A stretch of 64,000 nt of DNA from Antilocapra americana (lineage: Eukaryota > Chordata > Mammalia > Artiodactyla > Antilocapridae), in assembly GCA_007570785.1 (NCBI GenBank), contig ML662445.1, positions 695,455 through 759,454 of the forward strand, read 5' to 3'. Each line of letters opens with the position of its first letter. The stretch's first letter is position 1. The notes below the pieces were generated by a model, which was not told where the DNA came from, searched no databases, and saw only the letters and a program-made list of their open reading frames with translations. Below are positions 1 to 12,500 of this stretch, one piece after another. The position numbers and the translations under genes were made by a program.

Positions 1-3000
1 CTCCTCCGCCCGCCCGCAGGCCGCCCTCGCCCCGGCTTTGCTAACTTGCTCTGGCCTACTTTCTGCACACCTCACTCTGCACATCCATATCGCTCCAAGG
101 TTCCCTGATGCCTCCTGACGGCCCTGTGCCCCTGCCGAGCTCCGCAGCCTCCCCCAGCCTCTGCCCCAGTTACAAGGCGATAGCTCCCTAAGGAGCAAGA
201 CCTGCGAGGGAGGCTCCTCTGTGTCCAAGGGGACGGGAAGTTCAGGGTCGGATGCGTCACTATCCTTCAAACGCTCGGATGCGCCTGGGCCTCAGGCGGG
301 ACCAGGTGGCCTGGCCTTGCTCCACTGCCCCTGTGTTTCCAGGGCTCCTACAAGGCTGGCAGTGGGCAGTAGGCCTCCTCATTCCAGCCGCTGCACACAG
401 CCATCCCACCAGTCCCCAGGCCGCCCTAGGGGTTACACCTCCTGTGGGTCCCTGGACCAAGGACCCTTTTCCCTCAAGGGCCCAGGAGAAGCCCCAGTGA
501 CCTGTGACCCTGCTCTGCAACTGTAAGCTCAGTGAAGACAGCAGAAAGGGGGCACTATGACGCCCTCCTTGGGAGGCTGTGTCCACTCTGCTCAGTGGTG
601 GAGCAGACGCTCAGGTTCCTGCAGGACTGGGGCCTGACCCAGCCTGCCCTCTCAGGGGAGCAAGTGTGGTCCGGAAATGCACAGGCCAAGGAAAACCAAA
701 CCAAAGCATGGTTTTCTTTACAGGCAGTGAGCATGTCCTGAGCTGGTGGTGGACACACTGGACCCAGGCCCACTGGTGCTGGGCTGCAGGGGGAACACTG
801 CCGGGCGTGATGCTCACGGCCATGGTGTTGGGGTGCAGTGGAGGTCCTGCCCCGGTCTGGGCTGGCCCCTCCGCTGGGGGGCAGTCAGTGCACCCACAGA
901 GAGGAACCCAGCCTGGGAGGAGCACCCAGTGCCTGAGCCACGGGTGAGTGTGGGTGCCGGCTCGGGGCGTGTCCCGGGGGGCGTGCCCTGTGTGGCTGCC
1001 CCTCTTAGGGCTCGGGACCACGGAGTCCCTGAGGTTGGGGTCCCCGGTTTTGCCACAGGCTCCCCCAGCCGCCATCTCTGCCTTTTCTCTGGGGCAAAAC
1101 ACAGCCCCGAGAGTGACAGCTTCCTGTGTGTTCACGTCCAGCCTGAGGGGGGTCCTTCTGTGGATGCACCCTACACTCCAAGCGCCCAGCTGGGACCTGT
1201 CAGATGCAGAGAAAGTTCTCTGATGGGCTGGTGTGCCAGCCACAGATCCCGGGACACGTCATCGCCCCAGCCCCTCCTGCGGGGACATCTATAGGGTAGA
1301 CAGGGGCAGGCTCTGCATTTGGATGAAGGGAGAGAAGGGTCATTTTTCAATGAAATAGGCCGGAGTGGTGGGCCCTGGGCACCTGGGCTGCCATGTCCAG
1401 AGGGAGGCCATGACTGCAGGACAGAGAGGTGGGGTGACTCTGGGATCCTCGTGGGAACGGGACATGGTGACTCAGACACTGAGGCCACATCTCCCCCTGG
1501 GGGAGACTGGACTGGAGTCTCCCCCTGTCCTGTGGGACACCCTCCGTGATGCCATCACAAGTGTGATGTCATCACCCACGTGACGTCACAATGGAGCAGG
1601 CGCACAGTGAAGGGAGATGCTGACTGGGGTGAGGGGACACTCCTCAGGCTGGTCCAGGTGTTTCTACTGCCCTTCAGATCACTCCCTCCCCATGTGCCCT
1701 GTCCTCCCACCAGGGTGTAAATTTCCCCACTTATTATCAGAAGAGGGAAATACAATTACCAGGTGAGGAACTGTGAGTAAAAATCTTACCTGGAAACAGG
1801 CAAGGCTGCTGATTCCAAGTTTGCTCTGGGTATAAAGTTTTACTCTTTGACAGCAAGGTAACAAGTGTTGACAGGTAACAAGTGTTGACATTTTGGAAAG
1901 ACCTACATGAAGAACGTTGGGAAGTCCTCTAAGCGCTCCCAGCAAGTCTCAGCTAGACACCCCTGCCACCCCGCCTCCCTGGCCAGCTCCGGACAGAGTG
2001 TGTGGGCCCTAACCTGATGACAAGCAAGCGATGCCCTGGGGACGCCTCTCGTCCTGCAGAGGCATGTGCGTCCCTGCAGGTGACCTGGAGGTGGATTTCC
2101 TGGGTCCCAAGCTCTGGGCTCAGCCTGCAGTTCCCAATGCCTGGTTGGAGCCCTGTGCCCTCCCACCCACCCCTGCCCAAGCACCATGTAGTGAGGCTCC
2201 CACAGTGACCTCAGGGCGGGAATTGGGGTCAGTGTCACAGGGGCAGAGACCAGGGCTAAGAGGACGGGGGAGCCAGCCCCTCCCAGCCCACTGCCGCGCC
2301 ACCCACTGGGTGACGCTAAACCCAGCTGTCCAACATGTGCTGGCGTTTGAAACTGCCCAGGAATTTGTCACTTTGTTCAGGTTAACTGTGGACACTCATG
2401 TGTCCCTCCAAGTGGTTTTCAGGAACCCATCCTGGCCAGGCCCCTCGTGGGGACAGGCCCAGTCCTGAGACAGACCCCCTTCAGCATCAGTGGCGCCAGG
2501 ACTTCCATGGCCGACCCGCCCTTGGTGGACACCAACGTGTCTCGGGAACATCATGGCATCACCAAGGCTCCAAAGACAGGGCCCGGTATTTGAAGGGTTG
2601 CCCTGCTTGCCTATTTTCCTGTATTTGCTGTGGAGTGACTGGAAAATTCCCCATCCCTCAACACCTACGAACCAGAGATTACCAGAACCAAAAATAAAAG
2701 ACGCCCCACAGCTTTCCAAGGAGGCGCGGTGCAGTGATTGAAGGCTCCCAGCCCTCCTCCAATGGCCCGGCAGGGCCTCCAAGACAGCCAAGCAACTAGA
2801 GAAACAGTTCAGTCAGGAGGAAAAATACCCAATGCTGCTAGCTTTAGACTCTTCTCTTTTGTCAAGTTGGACACTGGCCACGTTACAAAGCTGAGCGTGT
2901 CAATTTTAGAAGGAAATGCGACAGCCCACTGGCTCAAGAGTGATACCAGGTCCCAGCAGACCAATGTTATGAACACATGGAAAAAGCCCTCACGGTGTAG

Positions 3001-3520
3001 CACGCCCTGCACTCCTCCCAAATATAGCCAGAGCGTAACTGAAAGCTCCCCAGAGTCACTACCTTCATCACAGGAGCAGACGTGCCCAGGTGGGCACACC
3101 CGATGAGACCAGAGCGTCGTGGGGCATCCTCAGGCCCAGAGGCCTCCACGGGCCTCCCCTGGGGTGGACCCTGCTCTCATCCTCAGCCGTTGTCCCACCC
3201 CCGTTCCCAAGGAGATGGAGGGGAGGGTGTGGGAGTCCCCGCTTGCCCAGCAGATGCCCCTGCTTTGCCCTGGACAGGGTGCGGCTGGAGGGCAGCGAGG
3301 ACAGTGGCTGCGGAGCCCAGAGGGAACAGCCCAGCCCTTTATGGAGTGTCAGCGTGCACCCAGGGGGCTGCCCATGGGCAGACGCACAGGGCAGTTTTCA
3401 GGCGAGGCCCTGGGGTGCCAGGCCCTGGGCCGGGACGTATCAGCGGGTGGAGGAGGCAAAGCCCAGAACGTGGCTCTAAACCAAGCCCGGAGCGTGCCGT
3501 GTGGTGTGTTCAGCTGGGGC
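1..3520. other. GC-rich intergenic sequence, no gene recognised
   Basis: Many long frames are open because of high GC content, but none resembles a known protein or has exon-like conservation that I can identify. A 17-bp tandem duplication (GGTAACAAGTGTTGACA, about 1856-1889) and the CRE cluster near 1560 are the only structures noted. Confidence 0.6.
1547..1588. promoter_or_regulatory. Cluster of CRE/ATF-like palindromes with an E-box
   Basis: TGATGCCATCA, TGATGTCATCA (1564-1574) and CACGTGACGTCA (1577-1588, a fused E-box and perfect CRE) occur within 42 bp. The match is striking, but no gene start is visible nearby, so it is at most a distal element. Confidence 0.4.
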
Positions 3521-3940
3521 GGTGTGTGTGTCTGTATGTGTGCCTGTGTTTGTGTGCCTGTGTCTGTGTGCCTGTGTGTCTGTGTGTGAATGCCTGTGTA
3601 TGTCTGTGTGTGTATGTGTCTGTGTGTGTGTCTGTGTGTACCTATGTGTATGTGTGTCTGTATGTGTGTGTCTGTGTGTGCCTGTGTGTATGTGTGTCTG
3701 TGTGTGTCTGTGTTTGTATGTGTGTGTCTGTGTGTGCCTGTGTGTCTGTGTGTGTGTATGTGTCCATGTGTGTCTGTGAATGTGTGTGTCTGTGTGTTTT
3801 TATGTGTGTGCCTGTGTGTGTCTCTGTGTGTCTATGTGTGTCTGTGACTCTGTGTGTCTGTGTGTCTGTGTGTGTATGTGTGCCTGTGTGTGTGTATCTG
3901 TGTGCATGCCTGTGTGTCTGTGTGTGTCTGTGTGTGTGGC
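3521..3940 (+). repeat. TG-rich compound microsatellite
   Basis: About 420 bp of TGTGTG interleaved with C and A substitutions (TGTGTGTCTGTATGTGTGCC and variants). All long frames across it are Val/Cys or His/Thr low-complexity translations and are not genes. Confidence 0.93.
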
Positions 3941-6900
3941 GGGGGTTCACTTGGCTCCAGAATCTGGACATTTGCTGTCTGATGAACTGCAGGCTGGTTC
4001 TTGCATGGAGATTTCAGGAAATGGTCTATGAAGGCTGACATGATTCAGGCCTGATGGTGGCCATTTCCCCAGCATCCTGGCACTCAGCAGCACCTGTTTC
4101 CCCAGGTCACTGCTTGGAGCGAGACCCAGGAGAGGGAGTGTCTGCAGTAAGAGCTGGGGTCCCCCCTCCATGTGGGCTGCGGGTCTCACACTGTGACCAC
4201 ATTACAGAAGGGGTTCTCTTCATTCCTGAGGTCTGCTCAGTGTGTGTAAGTGTAGGCGAGTGTACTGGACGCAGCTGAAAATCAGAGCAGAGGTGGCGTT
4301 GGTTCATCTGGCGTTAGGGCCGACCTGGGTGAGCGGGGCTGTGGCTGGTCTGCAGGGGGCAGCTGCACCCGGAGCCTGCGGGTCTGGTCTCAGGCACCAT
4401 CCCGGCCTGGACTCATTGTACCAGCTCCCAGACGACTCATCCGCATGCAGCTAGGTTCCAGAGGCAGGGCCTCCTGTCTCTGCACCCCGGACAGCTCTGC
4501 GTTGATTTGACTCTATGAAACGAAGGAAGACGCTGAAGAGGTCGTAAAGGGACCAGCAGAGCATCACTGATGATGAACCTTGGTACTTTAACATCTGCGC
4601 AGGGACACGCAGGCAGCCTGCACGGCCGTGCTGTTATTAAAATGAACGTTCTGAACAGACCATGAAGCAACAAAGTATCACAGGAGACACATTGGTTCCT
4701 AACTGCTGTCCTGGAGGTTGGTCATCCCAGCCGCCCGGGTCAGCGCCCCAGGTCCAGCAGGGTCAGGCCCCTTGGTGAAGGGGCTGTCCCATACCGTCAC
4801 CCCATCACCGGCTCAGCCTCGCTGGCTCACACACTTTCTAACACACATGTCGAAGGGTGCTCTGCTGGCGTGAGCTGCTGGCATCCAGGGATGCTCCTTG
4901 GGCTGGCGTAGCCAACACATGGGAGGAATTTCAGGTGAGAGCTCAACGCCAAGCCGCTTCCACAGTCCACTCGTCTGCTTGCCCACTCGGCACTGGTGGG
5001 GTGACTCAGCAGTGAGAGGAGCGCTTGCAGATCTGCATGGAGGGTCAGGGCCCCCACTGCCCCGGCCCGGCCCCGCCCCGGCCGCCGGCCCTGGCTCTGC
5101 GTGTGGCTGGGTCCAGGCACTGTTCTCCTCTCGAGGCACGTATGTGTTTGCAGGGCAGCACATGCAGATACAAACAGCAGTTACGTTCATACGCATGTGG
5201 GTTTCACGTGTATACTTTTCCTGATGCAGAAATGAAACTACTGCTAAATACGTTATATGTACATATGTATAAATATATATATGTCCTGGCCGTGAGTCCC
5301 AGGGCCTCCCCTCCCCGCAGTACACGCAGGAAGCCAGGCAGTCCCCGACTTCAAATCTGGGCCTGCTTCTCTGGAATGTGGCCATCTCAGGGGAGCCACA
5401 AGGGCCAAGAGGCTGCTGCCCAGAAAGTGCTCTGGAGCTCCCTCTGGCCTCTCAGGCGGCGTGTCACCCGGTGACCTCGTCAGCTCGCATTGCTGTGCGG
5501 AGCTCAGATTCCGAGGCCGGATCCTGAGGGGACTTCGTCTCCACTCAGGCGGTCCTGTTGGTGCCAAGGCCGTGGCGGGTGCTCAGCTGTTAGAGGTCGG
5601 GGCCCGAGGAAGCCGTCTCGTGTGAATACGGTGCTAGCCCACAAGGGCCGTGGCGTGCGCGTGTCTAGAGGGGGTCCATAAGGTCTCCAGGACTAGGCGT
5701 GCACTGAGGTGTGCCCAGCGTGGGCCACAGACACTGCTGACCTCAGGCCCAGGGGCCCCATGGGAGGCAGACAGCAGGCAGACTGCCGTCCGCCAGTGGG
5801 TCTGCAGCCAGGGGTACAGGGAGCACAGAACCGTCCGTCTGCCTCAAAGCAGCTGGCCTTGTTCTGTGCCTCTTTAAGACTCAGACTGAGCGACTGTGTT
5901 CATAGCGTTGTCACTTTTTATTACAGAACATTCCGAACACAGGCAAAGTAGGCAGAACTTGAGTTTTCCTGTGAAAATAGCGCTGACCTCGCCCACCTCC
6001 AAGCCTCAGCTCCCCCACTGTGCCTCGTACTGTCCAATGCAAACCTCAGCATCATGTCGTTTATCAAAATATTTCAGGACATTCTCTCAAAAAGGGGGCT
6101 CTGGAAAGAGGTGGACTTCACCCCAGTGAACAATGTTGATCTATATCTCACATCTGTTTGCGTTTAAAGTTTCTGTTGTCATGGTGTGTGTCTGCATACG
6201 CTCAGTTTGTGTGAATTAGGATCCAAACAGGCCCATACACCGGGACTGGCTGACATGCTTCAGTCTCAAACTGCGCTGGGCTCGCTCTGTCCATCTCTCT
6301 GGCTTTTCCTGAGAACTCCCTTTTGAAGGAACCAGGTGTCTCTCTGGGTCTCTGGCAGCCTGCCTTCGTTGGTTATTGATGAAGAGACATGGAGGAGACC
6401 TATGTGCATGCCACTAAGTGACAGAAGGCAATCGGAAAAGGCTGCCCTGTGTGTCCAACGTCCAACCACAGGACGTTCTGGAAAAACTATGAACGCAGTG
6501 AGCAGGTCAGTGGCCCAGGGGCAGGGAGGGAGGGAGGGATGAACGGGGGGGCATAGAGGATTTTTAGGGCAGTTAAAGCCTCTGAATGACCCCATCGTGA
6601 TGGATATGTGTCATTACACATCTGTCCAAACCCACAGAAGGGACAACATCCAGAGGGAATTTTAACATGAGCCATGGACTTGGGTGATGATGTACTGATG
6701 CAAGTCCATGAGTTGTACAAACGTCCTGTCTGCTGGGGAAGCAGACAGCGGGGGAGGCTGTGTGCAGGGTCGGGGGAGATGCACAGGAAACCTCTGAACC
6801 TTCCCCTCAGCTGTCCTCTAGGCTTAAAACTGCTCTAAAAATTAATTCTATAAAAACAGTATGTTTAAAAAACTGAAAAAGAAAACCACTTTGAAATGTT

Positions 6901-6956
6901 AACGTGGGTGCACTTGGTGGACTGAATACACTTTCCTTCTCCATCGTTGATGGTCA
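3941..6956. other. Intergenic sequence, no gene recognised
   Basis: Mixed unique sequence with a short TATATA-rich patch near 5260-5280. I saw no recognisable coding region or clear repeat family. Confidence 0.55.
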
Positions 6957-7119
6957 ATGTTGTCATTCAGTGGCCAAGTCGTGTCTGACTCTTTGTGACC
7001 CCGTGGCGTCCGAGACCCTCACCGTCTCCCAGTTTGTCAAAGTCCATGTTCACTGAACTGGTGATGCCATCCAACCATCTCATCCTCTGTCTCCCTCTTC
7101 TCCTTCTGCCCTCAGTGTC
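6957..7119 (-). mobile_element. BovB-derived SINE-like element (partial)
   Basis: The segment begins with TGTTGTCATTCAGTGGCCAA and continues GTCTGACTCTTTGTGACCCC through to CATCCAACCATCTCATCCTC. This is the antisense of the ruminant BovB-derived 3' module (Bov-tA/ART2A family). It lies downstream of the CTDP1 poly(A) signal. Confidence 0.8.
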
Positions 7120-7267
7120 TATGTTAAAAGGTCACAATCAGATTTATCTTAAAAAGCCAGGCACGTGACCATAGGAAAGAGCAATAAATGCTGACTGACT
7201 GTGACTGCTACCCTGGGTGTCTTGTGTTTCCTTTTTTAACTTGAAAAATTTTCCACCTGGGCTGCAC

Positions 7268-7513
7268 TTTTTAAAAAACAGGATTTTTAGTATTTATTTA
7301 TTGTTGGCTATGCTGGGTCTTCATTGCTGTTAAGTGGGCGTCTCGTTGTGATGGCTTTGTTGCTGCAGAGCACAGGCGCTAGGATGCACGGGCTCAGGAA
7401 CTCTGGCGCATGGGATTAGTTGCACCAAAGTACATCGGATCGTCCCAGACCAGGGAACGTTGTCCACTGCACTTGCAGGTGGACTTTTAACCACTGGACC
7501 ACCAGGGAAGGCC
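7268..7513 (-). mobile_element. CHR-type tRNA-Glu-derived SINE
   Basis: A T-rich run (the poly(A) tail in antisense) is followed by GTTGGCTATGCTGGGTCTTC and, at the far end, CACTGGACCACCAGGGAAGG, the reverse of the tRNA-Glu-derived head. This is a cetartiodactyl CHR SINE. Confidence 0.8.
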
Positions 7514-7629
7514 TGGGCAGCAGTTTCAAAATGGAAAAGCTTTATTCAGAGACCAGGCTGTGCCTCTGAATGTGTCTGGGCACACATGATCCATGTGAGG
7601 ACGAACCACGCGGAGGAGTGAAGTTCCAG

Positions 7630-7792
7630 GAGAGATAACTGCAGGGAGGGCCAGGATCCAGGGGCAGGGAGTGAGGATCCAGGAGAGAGGACTGCAGGGA
7701 GGGAATGAGGATNNNNNNNNNNCACGGGGAGGGAGAGAGGATCCAGGAGAGAGGACCGCGGGGAGGGAGTGAGGATCCCAGACACCTGGGCA
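7630..7792 (+). repeat. About 34-bp GA-rich minisatellite interrupted by an assembly gap
   Basis: Copies share AGGATCCAGGAGAGAGGACTG followed by CAGGGAGGGAATG or CGGGGAGGGAGTG. The run of N at 7713-7722 falls inside the array, so its true length is unknown. Confidence 0.8.
7713..7722. other. Assembly gap (10 N)
   Basis: Ten unresolved bases lie within the GA-rich minisatellite. The size is probably a placeholder. Confidence 0.98.
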
Positions 7793-8724
7793 TCTGGACC
7801 CAGTTTTACCCGAAGCTACCCCTCCCTTCCTAGACAAGGGAGTCAATGGAGGAAAACGCACACTGGGGCTGTGAGTGTCCCTTGCAGCTGTTGCATGTGA
7901 GGACATAGCCACAGCCGACACTCACCTTTAATCTGCTGATTAGCCCAGAAAACGGGAAAAGAAAGGCTTGCTCTGCTGCTGACCTGGAGGTGACGCAGGC
8001 ATGCTTTCTACATTTGGTGTCTCAACAGTGACGTCACTAATCAATGCCTCAGACTGGCTCCACTGACTCCCCAGGCCCCGGCTCCGCCCAAGGCAGGACT
8101 GTGGGCACCACAGGCCTTCCTGGACTCTGTGCCTCTACCTGCAGCCCAACCTGAGGGGGGTCACGCAGGAAGGGCCAGAGGGCTGTCTCAGGGGACGTAT
8201 GAAGGTGAAATCGCCCTTGTTACTGCCCTGGGTGCGGAGGCTGGAGGCTGGTGCCCAGGATCTCGGGTGAGCAGTGCCAGGCGGGTTCTCACTGGAGCCA
8301 TCTGAGCACACAGGCTTGCTGGTGAGACCCGAGATCCTGGGGACAGGAGTCCATGCTGCTGGCTGATAAGCCAGAAGTGATGAATTTTACAACCTTGTCA
8401 GCTCTGAGCCTCTAGGATTAGAATCGCCCTGGTTTCCTTTGGTGTTAGATCTAATTTTCATAAATCTAACCATTTAGATCTAATTTTCATAAATCTAATG
8501 ATCAGCAACAGCAGTCCTTTGCTTTTCTAAAGCTTCGGTGCCGTATGGAACGAGAACAGCTACGTTCTGCAGGTGGAGCTCCGCCAGCTTGGGAGGACCC
8601 TGCTTCTCCATTCCAACGCCTACTCACTCACCCATGAACCTCCCCACATCTCTGCCCACGCCCTCCCTGATGGGCACTGGGGCAGGGTGATGAGTGGATG
8701 GACCTGTGAGGAATGGGGCAGAGA
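7793..8724. other. Immediate downstream flank of CTDP1
   Basis: Unique-looking sequence between the minisatellite and the inferred CTDP1 cleavage site. It contains the 29-bp duplication at 8445-8498 and no coding evidence. Confidence 0.55.
8445..8498 (+). repeat. 29-bp direct duplication
   Basis: TTAGATCTAATTTTCATAAA plus TCTAA occurs twice with 29-bp spacing, about 230 bp beyond the CTDP1 poly(A) signal. Its function is unknown. Confidence 0.75.
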
Positions 8725-9389
8725 AGGCTTACAAAAAAGACTTTTATTAAATGAAAGAAAACTCTGTTCGGTGGGTCACATATGAAATAGATATACAAAA
8801 CTTTACATCTGATCTCATGAAGGAGCCGAAGGCGGTGGCCTTTGTCCTGATGCCCGTGGAAGTGAGGAGGTGGCCTGGGTGCGGAGCCACAGGGACCTGG
8901 TGTCAGCGGCCCCCACGAGCCACAGTGCGCCGGGGGCTCCTCGGCCTGCCCTCACTCTGCACAGGTGTGTGCGTGCCGTGCAGCCTCACTTAAAACCCTG
9001 CACGCTCCACAGCTTCCGTCGCGAGAGCCAGAAGGACGCGGGCTCCTGTGCATCACCCCCTGAGCCTCGTCGGGGCCCAGCCCTCACCCTAAGTGACGTG
9101 CTGCAGTATTAACGGTACAAGCGCCCCCTGCCTCCTGATGACAGACCCCACGCTCCAGCCCACACCCCTCCTCTGATGACAGACCCCATGCTTGGTCCTG
9201 CCGTGTGGCTCTGCTGAGCTCAATGATGGTCTCTGGCGTGGCCCACGCTCCCCACACACTGTCCTTAACGAGTCGGCCTTCCTGTGGTAAAACTTCTAAA
9301 AACACCTATTTCTGCAAAGCAATGTTTCTGCAGGTGGAGCTCTGCAAACAGACGCGTCCTTCCTCAGGTGAGCTGCGGGCCATCCCAGG
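8725..9389 (-). other. CTDP1: CTDP1 3' untranslated region
   Basis: The stretch between the stop codon and the first strong poly(A) signal on the minus strand is about 660 nt, close to the length I would expect for this mRNA. No open reading frame of interest and no interspersed repeat was seen in it. The cleavage site is inferred 15-25 nt beyond the AATAAA. Confidence 0.65.
8743..8748 (-). terminator. AATAAA polyadenylation signal for CTDP1
   Basis: The plus-strand text TTTATT reads AATAAA on the minus strand. It lies 642 nt past the CTDP1 stop and is followed on the minus strand by a T-rich stretch (GTCTTTTTTGT). Confidence 0.65.
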
Positions 9390-9531
9390 TCACATGAGGT
9401 CACCCAGCTCGGCCTCCAGAGCGGCCGCCATCTCGTCTGCCTCCGAGCTGCCCCCCTCCTCGTCCTCGCAGCTGGACGCCCCGCTGGACTCGCTGGCCGC
9501 ATCCTCTTCATTCAGCTTCCTCTTGTGGCCC
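9390..9531 (-). CDS. CTDP1: CTDP1 coding exon 13, C-terminus and stop
   Basis: This exon encodes GHKRKLNEEDAASESS, an acidic Ser/Glu stretch and the terminal helix ADEMAAALEAELGDLM, ending at TGA (9390-9392). In human FCP1 this acidic amphipathic tail binds the winged-helix C-terminus of RAP74 (GTF2F1). The acceptor is TTCCATTACAG|GG. Confidence 0.96.
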
Positions 9532-12500
9532 CTGTAATGGAAGCAGACGTGCTGTGAGATGCTCCCAGCCTTGACGGCCAGGGACCACAGCAGGTGACAC
9601 AGTGCCTGTGATGCCTGAGGACAGGAGAGGGCAGGGCAGGACTGGCCGCCGGGAAGGGACACAGGGATAGTCGCCAGCAGACAGGTTCATGGTTAAGGCC
9701 TATAATCTATTTTGAATTAATTTCCAGGTAAATTTCTGACTGTGGCCAAGATTATCTTGCATGTGGACATCTCATTGTTGCAGTACCATTTATTGAAAAG
9801 GAAACTTCAATTATATAAGAGTATGTACATCCCCTGACACACACCTCTGGTTTGGGAAAACCTTCCAGAAAGAAGTGCATCGTTCAGAGACACAAAAGGC
9901 ACTGCCAGCAGCCACACACACACAGGATGATGCCGTCTGTCACTCAAGCTCTGTCACAAAGACACTTCGACAACAGATAACCAAGGATCTACTCCTGAGA
10001 AACATGCTTCAAACAGAAAACGGCAACTGACCTCTCGGAATAAAAAATTCAAAAAAGACAATAAACACTGAAAAAATAGTGAGCATGACTTAATTGGAAA
10101 GTGAAATGGAGGTGCAGTTAAGGAAGCACCTCACCCCTCAGGCTGGCAGGAGCCGAGGGGAGGCCCTGGGCCCCGCGTGGGAGCCAGACTGGGCCTGGGA
10201 AGCAAGTCCCTGAGCCGGGGGTGTGCAGCAGGCACATCTCCCCATGAGGACACACATCCCCAGATGGCCGCCCAGCTGCGTCCAGTGGGGTGCCACAGGG
10301 CAGGCACTGGAAGGGAGCACTGTGCCCTCTACTTCGCGGCCGATGCACCCACGGCCTGACGCCCGGAACTGCTTCCCTCCCCCGTCCCCTTGAGGTCACA
10401 CTCCCCCACAGTGAGCTCAGAGGCTGAGGGTCCCCCACGTCCTGCGCCTCCAGCACCGCCCAGAGGGACACATCCTAGAAAAGGAGCGGGCACGGACACG
10501 TGTGTCTAGGTCACGGACTTTCACCGGCACCAGGTAAGCGAAGCGTTACTCCGGACGCTCTACTGTCGTCATGACCACAAGAAGAGCTGCAGGCACGGCA
10601 GCCTTGGGGTAAGGCGCATCTCCATTTAAAAAACCACTCCGTTTTACAACATCCCTTACAGAGAAACGTGAGGCGGCTGGATGAGGACACACGTGAACTG
10701 TGGGTCTCTGGGGCCTGAGCTCAGAGGCCTCGAGGAGCAGCCGGGTCTGGGAGGGAGGCAGGCCCCCAGGGCGTCCTGCCTCATCCTAGAAACAGCCGTG
10801 CAGCAGCCACACCCCGCTCAGACAGGCTGACACAGGATAGGGCAGAGCCATGGGCCATAGCCACCTTTCCACTCAGTGCCCATGGCCAGAGCTGGGCGCT
10901 GGGCCCTGCTGGGTGGGGCACAGGGAAGGGCAAGTCATCTGGAAAGAACCCGTCCTCTCAGGCCCCTTGTGCACCTTGAGGAGGCTGGGCTGGGAAGAGG
11001 GGAGGGTGCTGGGGTCTAGACACGAGGACGAGCTGAGTGGGTCCCTGTGATGCTTCCAAGAAAGCGCCAGCCAAGCTGGGTTCAGCGCTGGGCAGGGGGA
11101 GGCATGGATGCAGGGCGGCACCTCTCAAACCAGATGAGAGCAGACACGGGGCCCCAGGCCGGCCCTAGACTCTGCAGGGTTGACTCTGGAGGTGCAGAGA
11201 TGCTTGAACAGAAGGTGTTATTAAGTGAAGTATCCAGATTATTTCCCTTTGTCGAGCAGTGAACATGCAGATACATTTAGAAATGACACGTTGAAACAGT
11301 TTTGAAAGACTGCTTCCTTATCGTTCAAACCACTGCAAACAACCCCAACAACCGCCTTCCACAGGGGTACCACCTCCAGAGACAGAACTGGAGGTCATGT
11401 GTGTGTGCACAGTAATAACACATGTGCAGTGAACAGACGGCCTGCTCAACTGTGGAGGCTGGACGCCAGGCAGGGGTGACCCGGGCCCCACTCGCAGCTG
11501 TACTGTCTCGGCCACAGCGAGACCCTGGGGACATGGTCTGTCCCTCCAGCTCCTCCTCGGCCACTCTGGGTCCCGCATGCTAGGAGACCCCCAGTGAGTC
11601 ACTGGGGAGGGGGCAACCTTCCCTGAAGAAACATGAGGTGCAGAGACCCCCATGTGTCCCAAGGTGTTTTGATGAGGAGCTGAGGCCATTGGTGGGTGAG
11701 CCCCCTGGAGTGGGGGTGGGGCCGGGCAGGGCCCAGGGCCGAAGCACAGGTCCCCACAAGGCAGACTCTGGGCCACATGGTGATGAAACCTTCTCAACTG
11801 TATCTGGAAACACTGCTGCAAGGGCGTCAGCCCTTCCATTCTCAGCGCAACGGCCCCTGTGGACCTCAGAGCCGGGAAGACGTGAGCCCCAGGGGGACGC
11901 CAGCAGACAGCCAGGGGGCAGGGCCCCCAGAGCCCACCGAAGCCTCTACTCAGAGATGAACGTCAGCCTGCTGAACTCCAGGGGTTCCAAAGGAGGAAGG
12001 CTCTGGGACTTTGGGGTCCAGGGGGCGGGCTTGCCAGGGACGAAGGTCAGAGGCCACAGAGGCAGTTCCCGCTGGTAGAAGAGACAAGCCTTCAGTCCCG
12101 GTTACACAATATTTGGAGTAATCTCACATCCAACACAATTGAGTTTTAGTGCTTAAATTACCTCAAAGCCTGGAAACAGCTGCAAGCCATGGCTAATAAA
12201 GGCCTGTAATTGAGACCAGCTTCCTCTCCTCCCAGCAGAACAAGAAATATTTGTGTTTTGTTTCCACAACCAGCTGCACAGTTCCCTAGGGAATCGCTAA
12301 CAGATTTAATTTGGAGAAAATTTAAGGCCCAGGAGTCATCTCAGATTCGATGTGGAATAAAGCAACAACGTGAACAGGAACACAAACACGTATGCAAATT
12401 CCTTCCCCCACAGTCCGGTGTCCAAGCACTCTGCCGCAGAGAAGCACACGGACCCACACCTGAAGCCTGCTGTTTAGTGAACACACCGTTGTTATTTTGC

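Noticed and set aside
3082..4038. 318-codon plus-strand frame rich in Val and Cys
   Set aside because: Most of it is a translation of the TG microsatellite, with no start context or conserved part.
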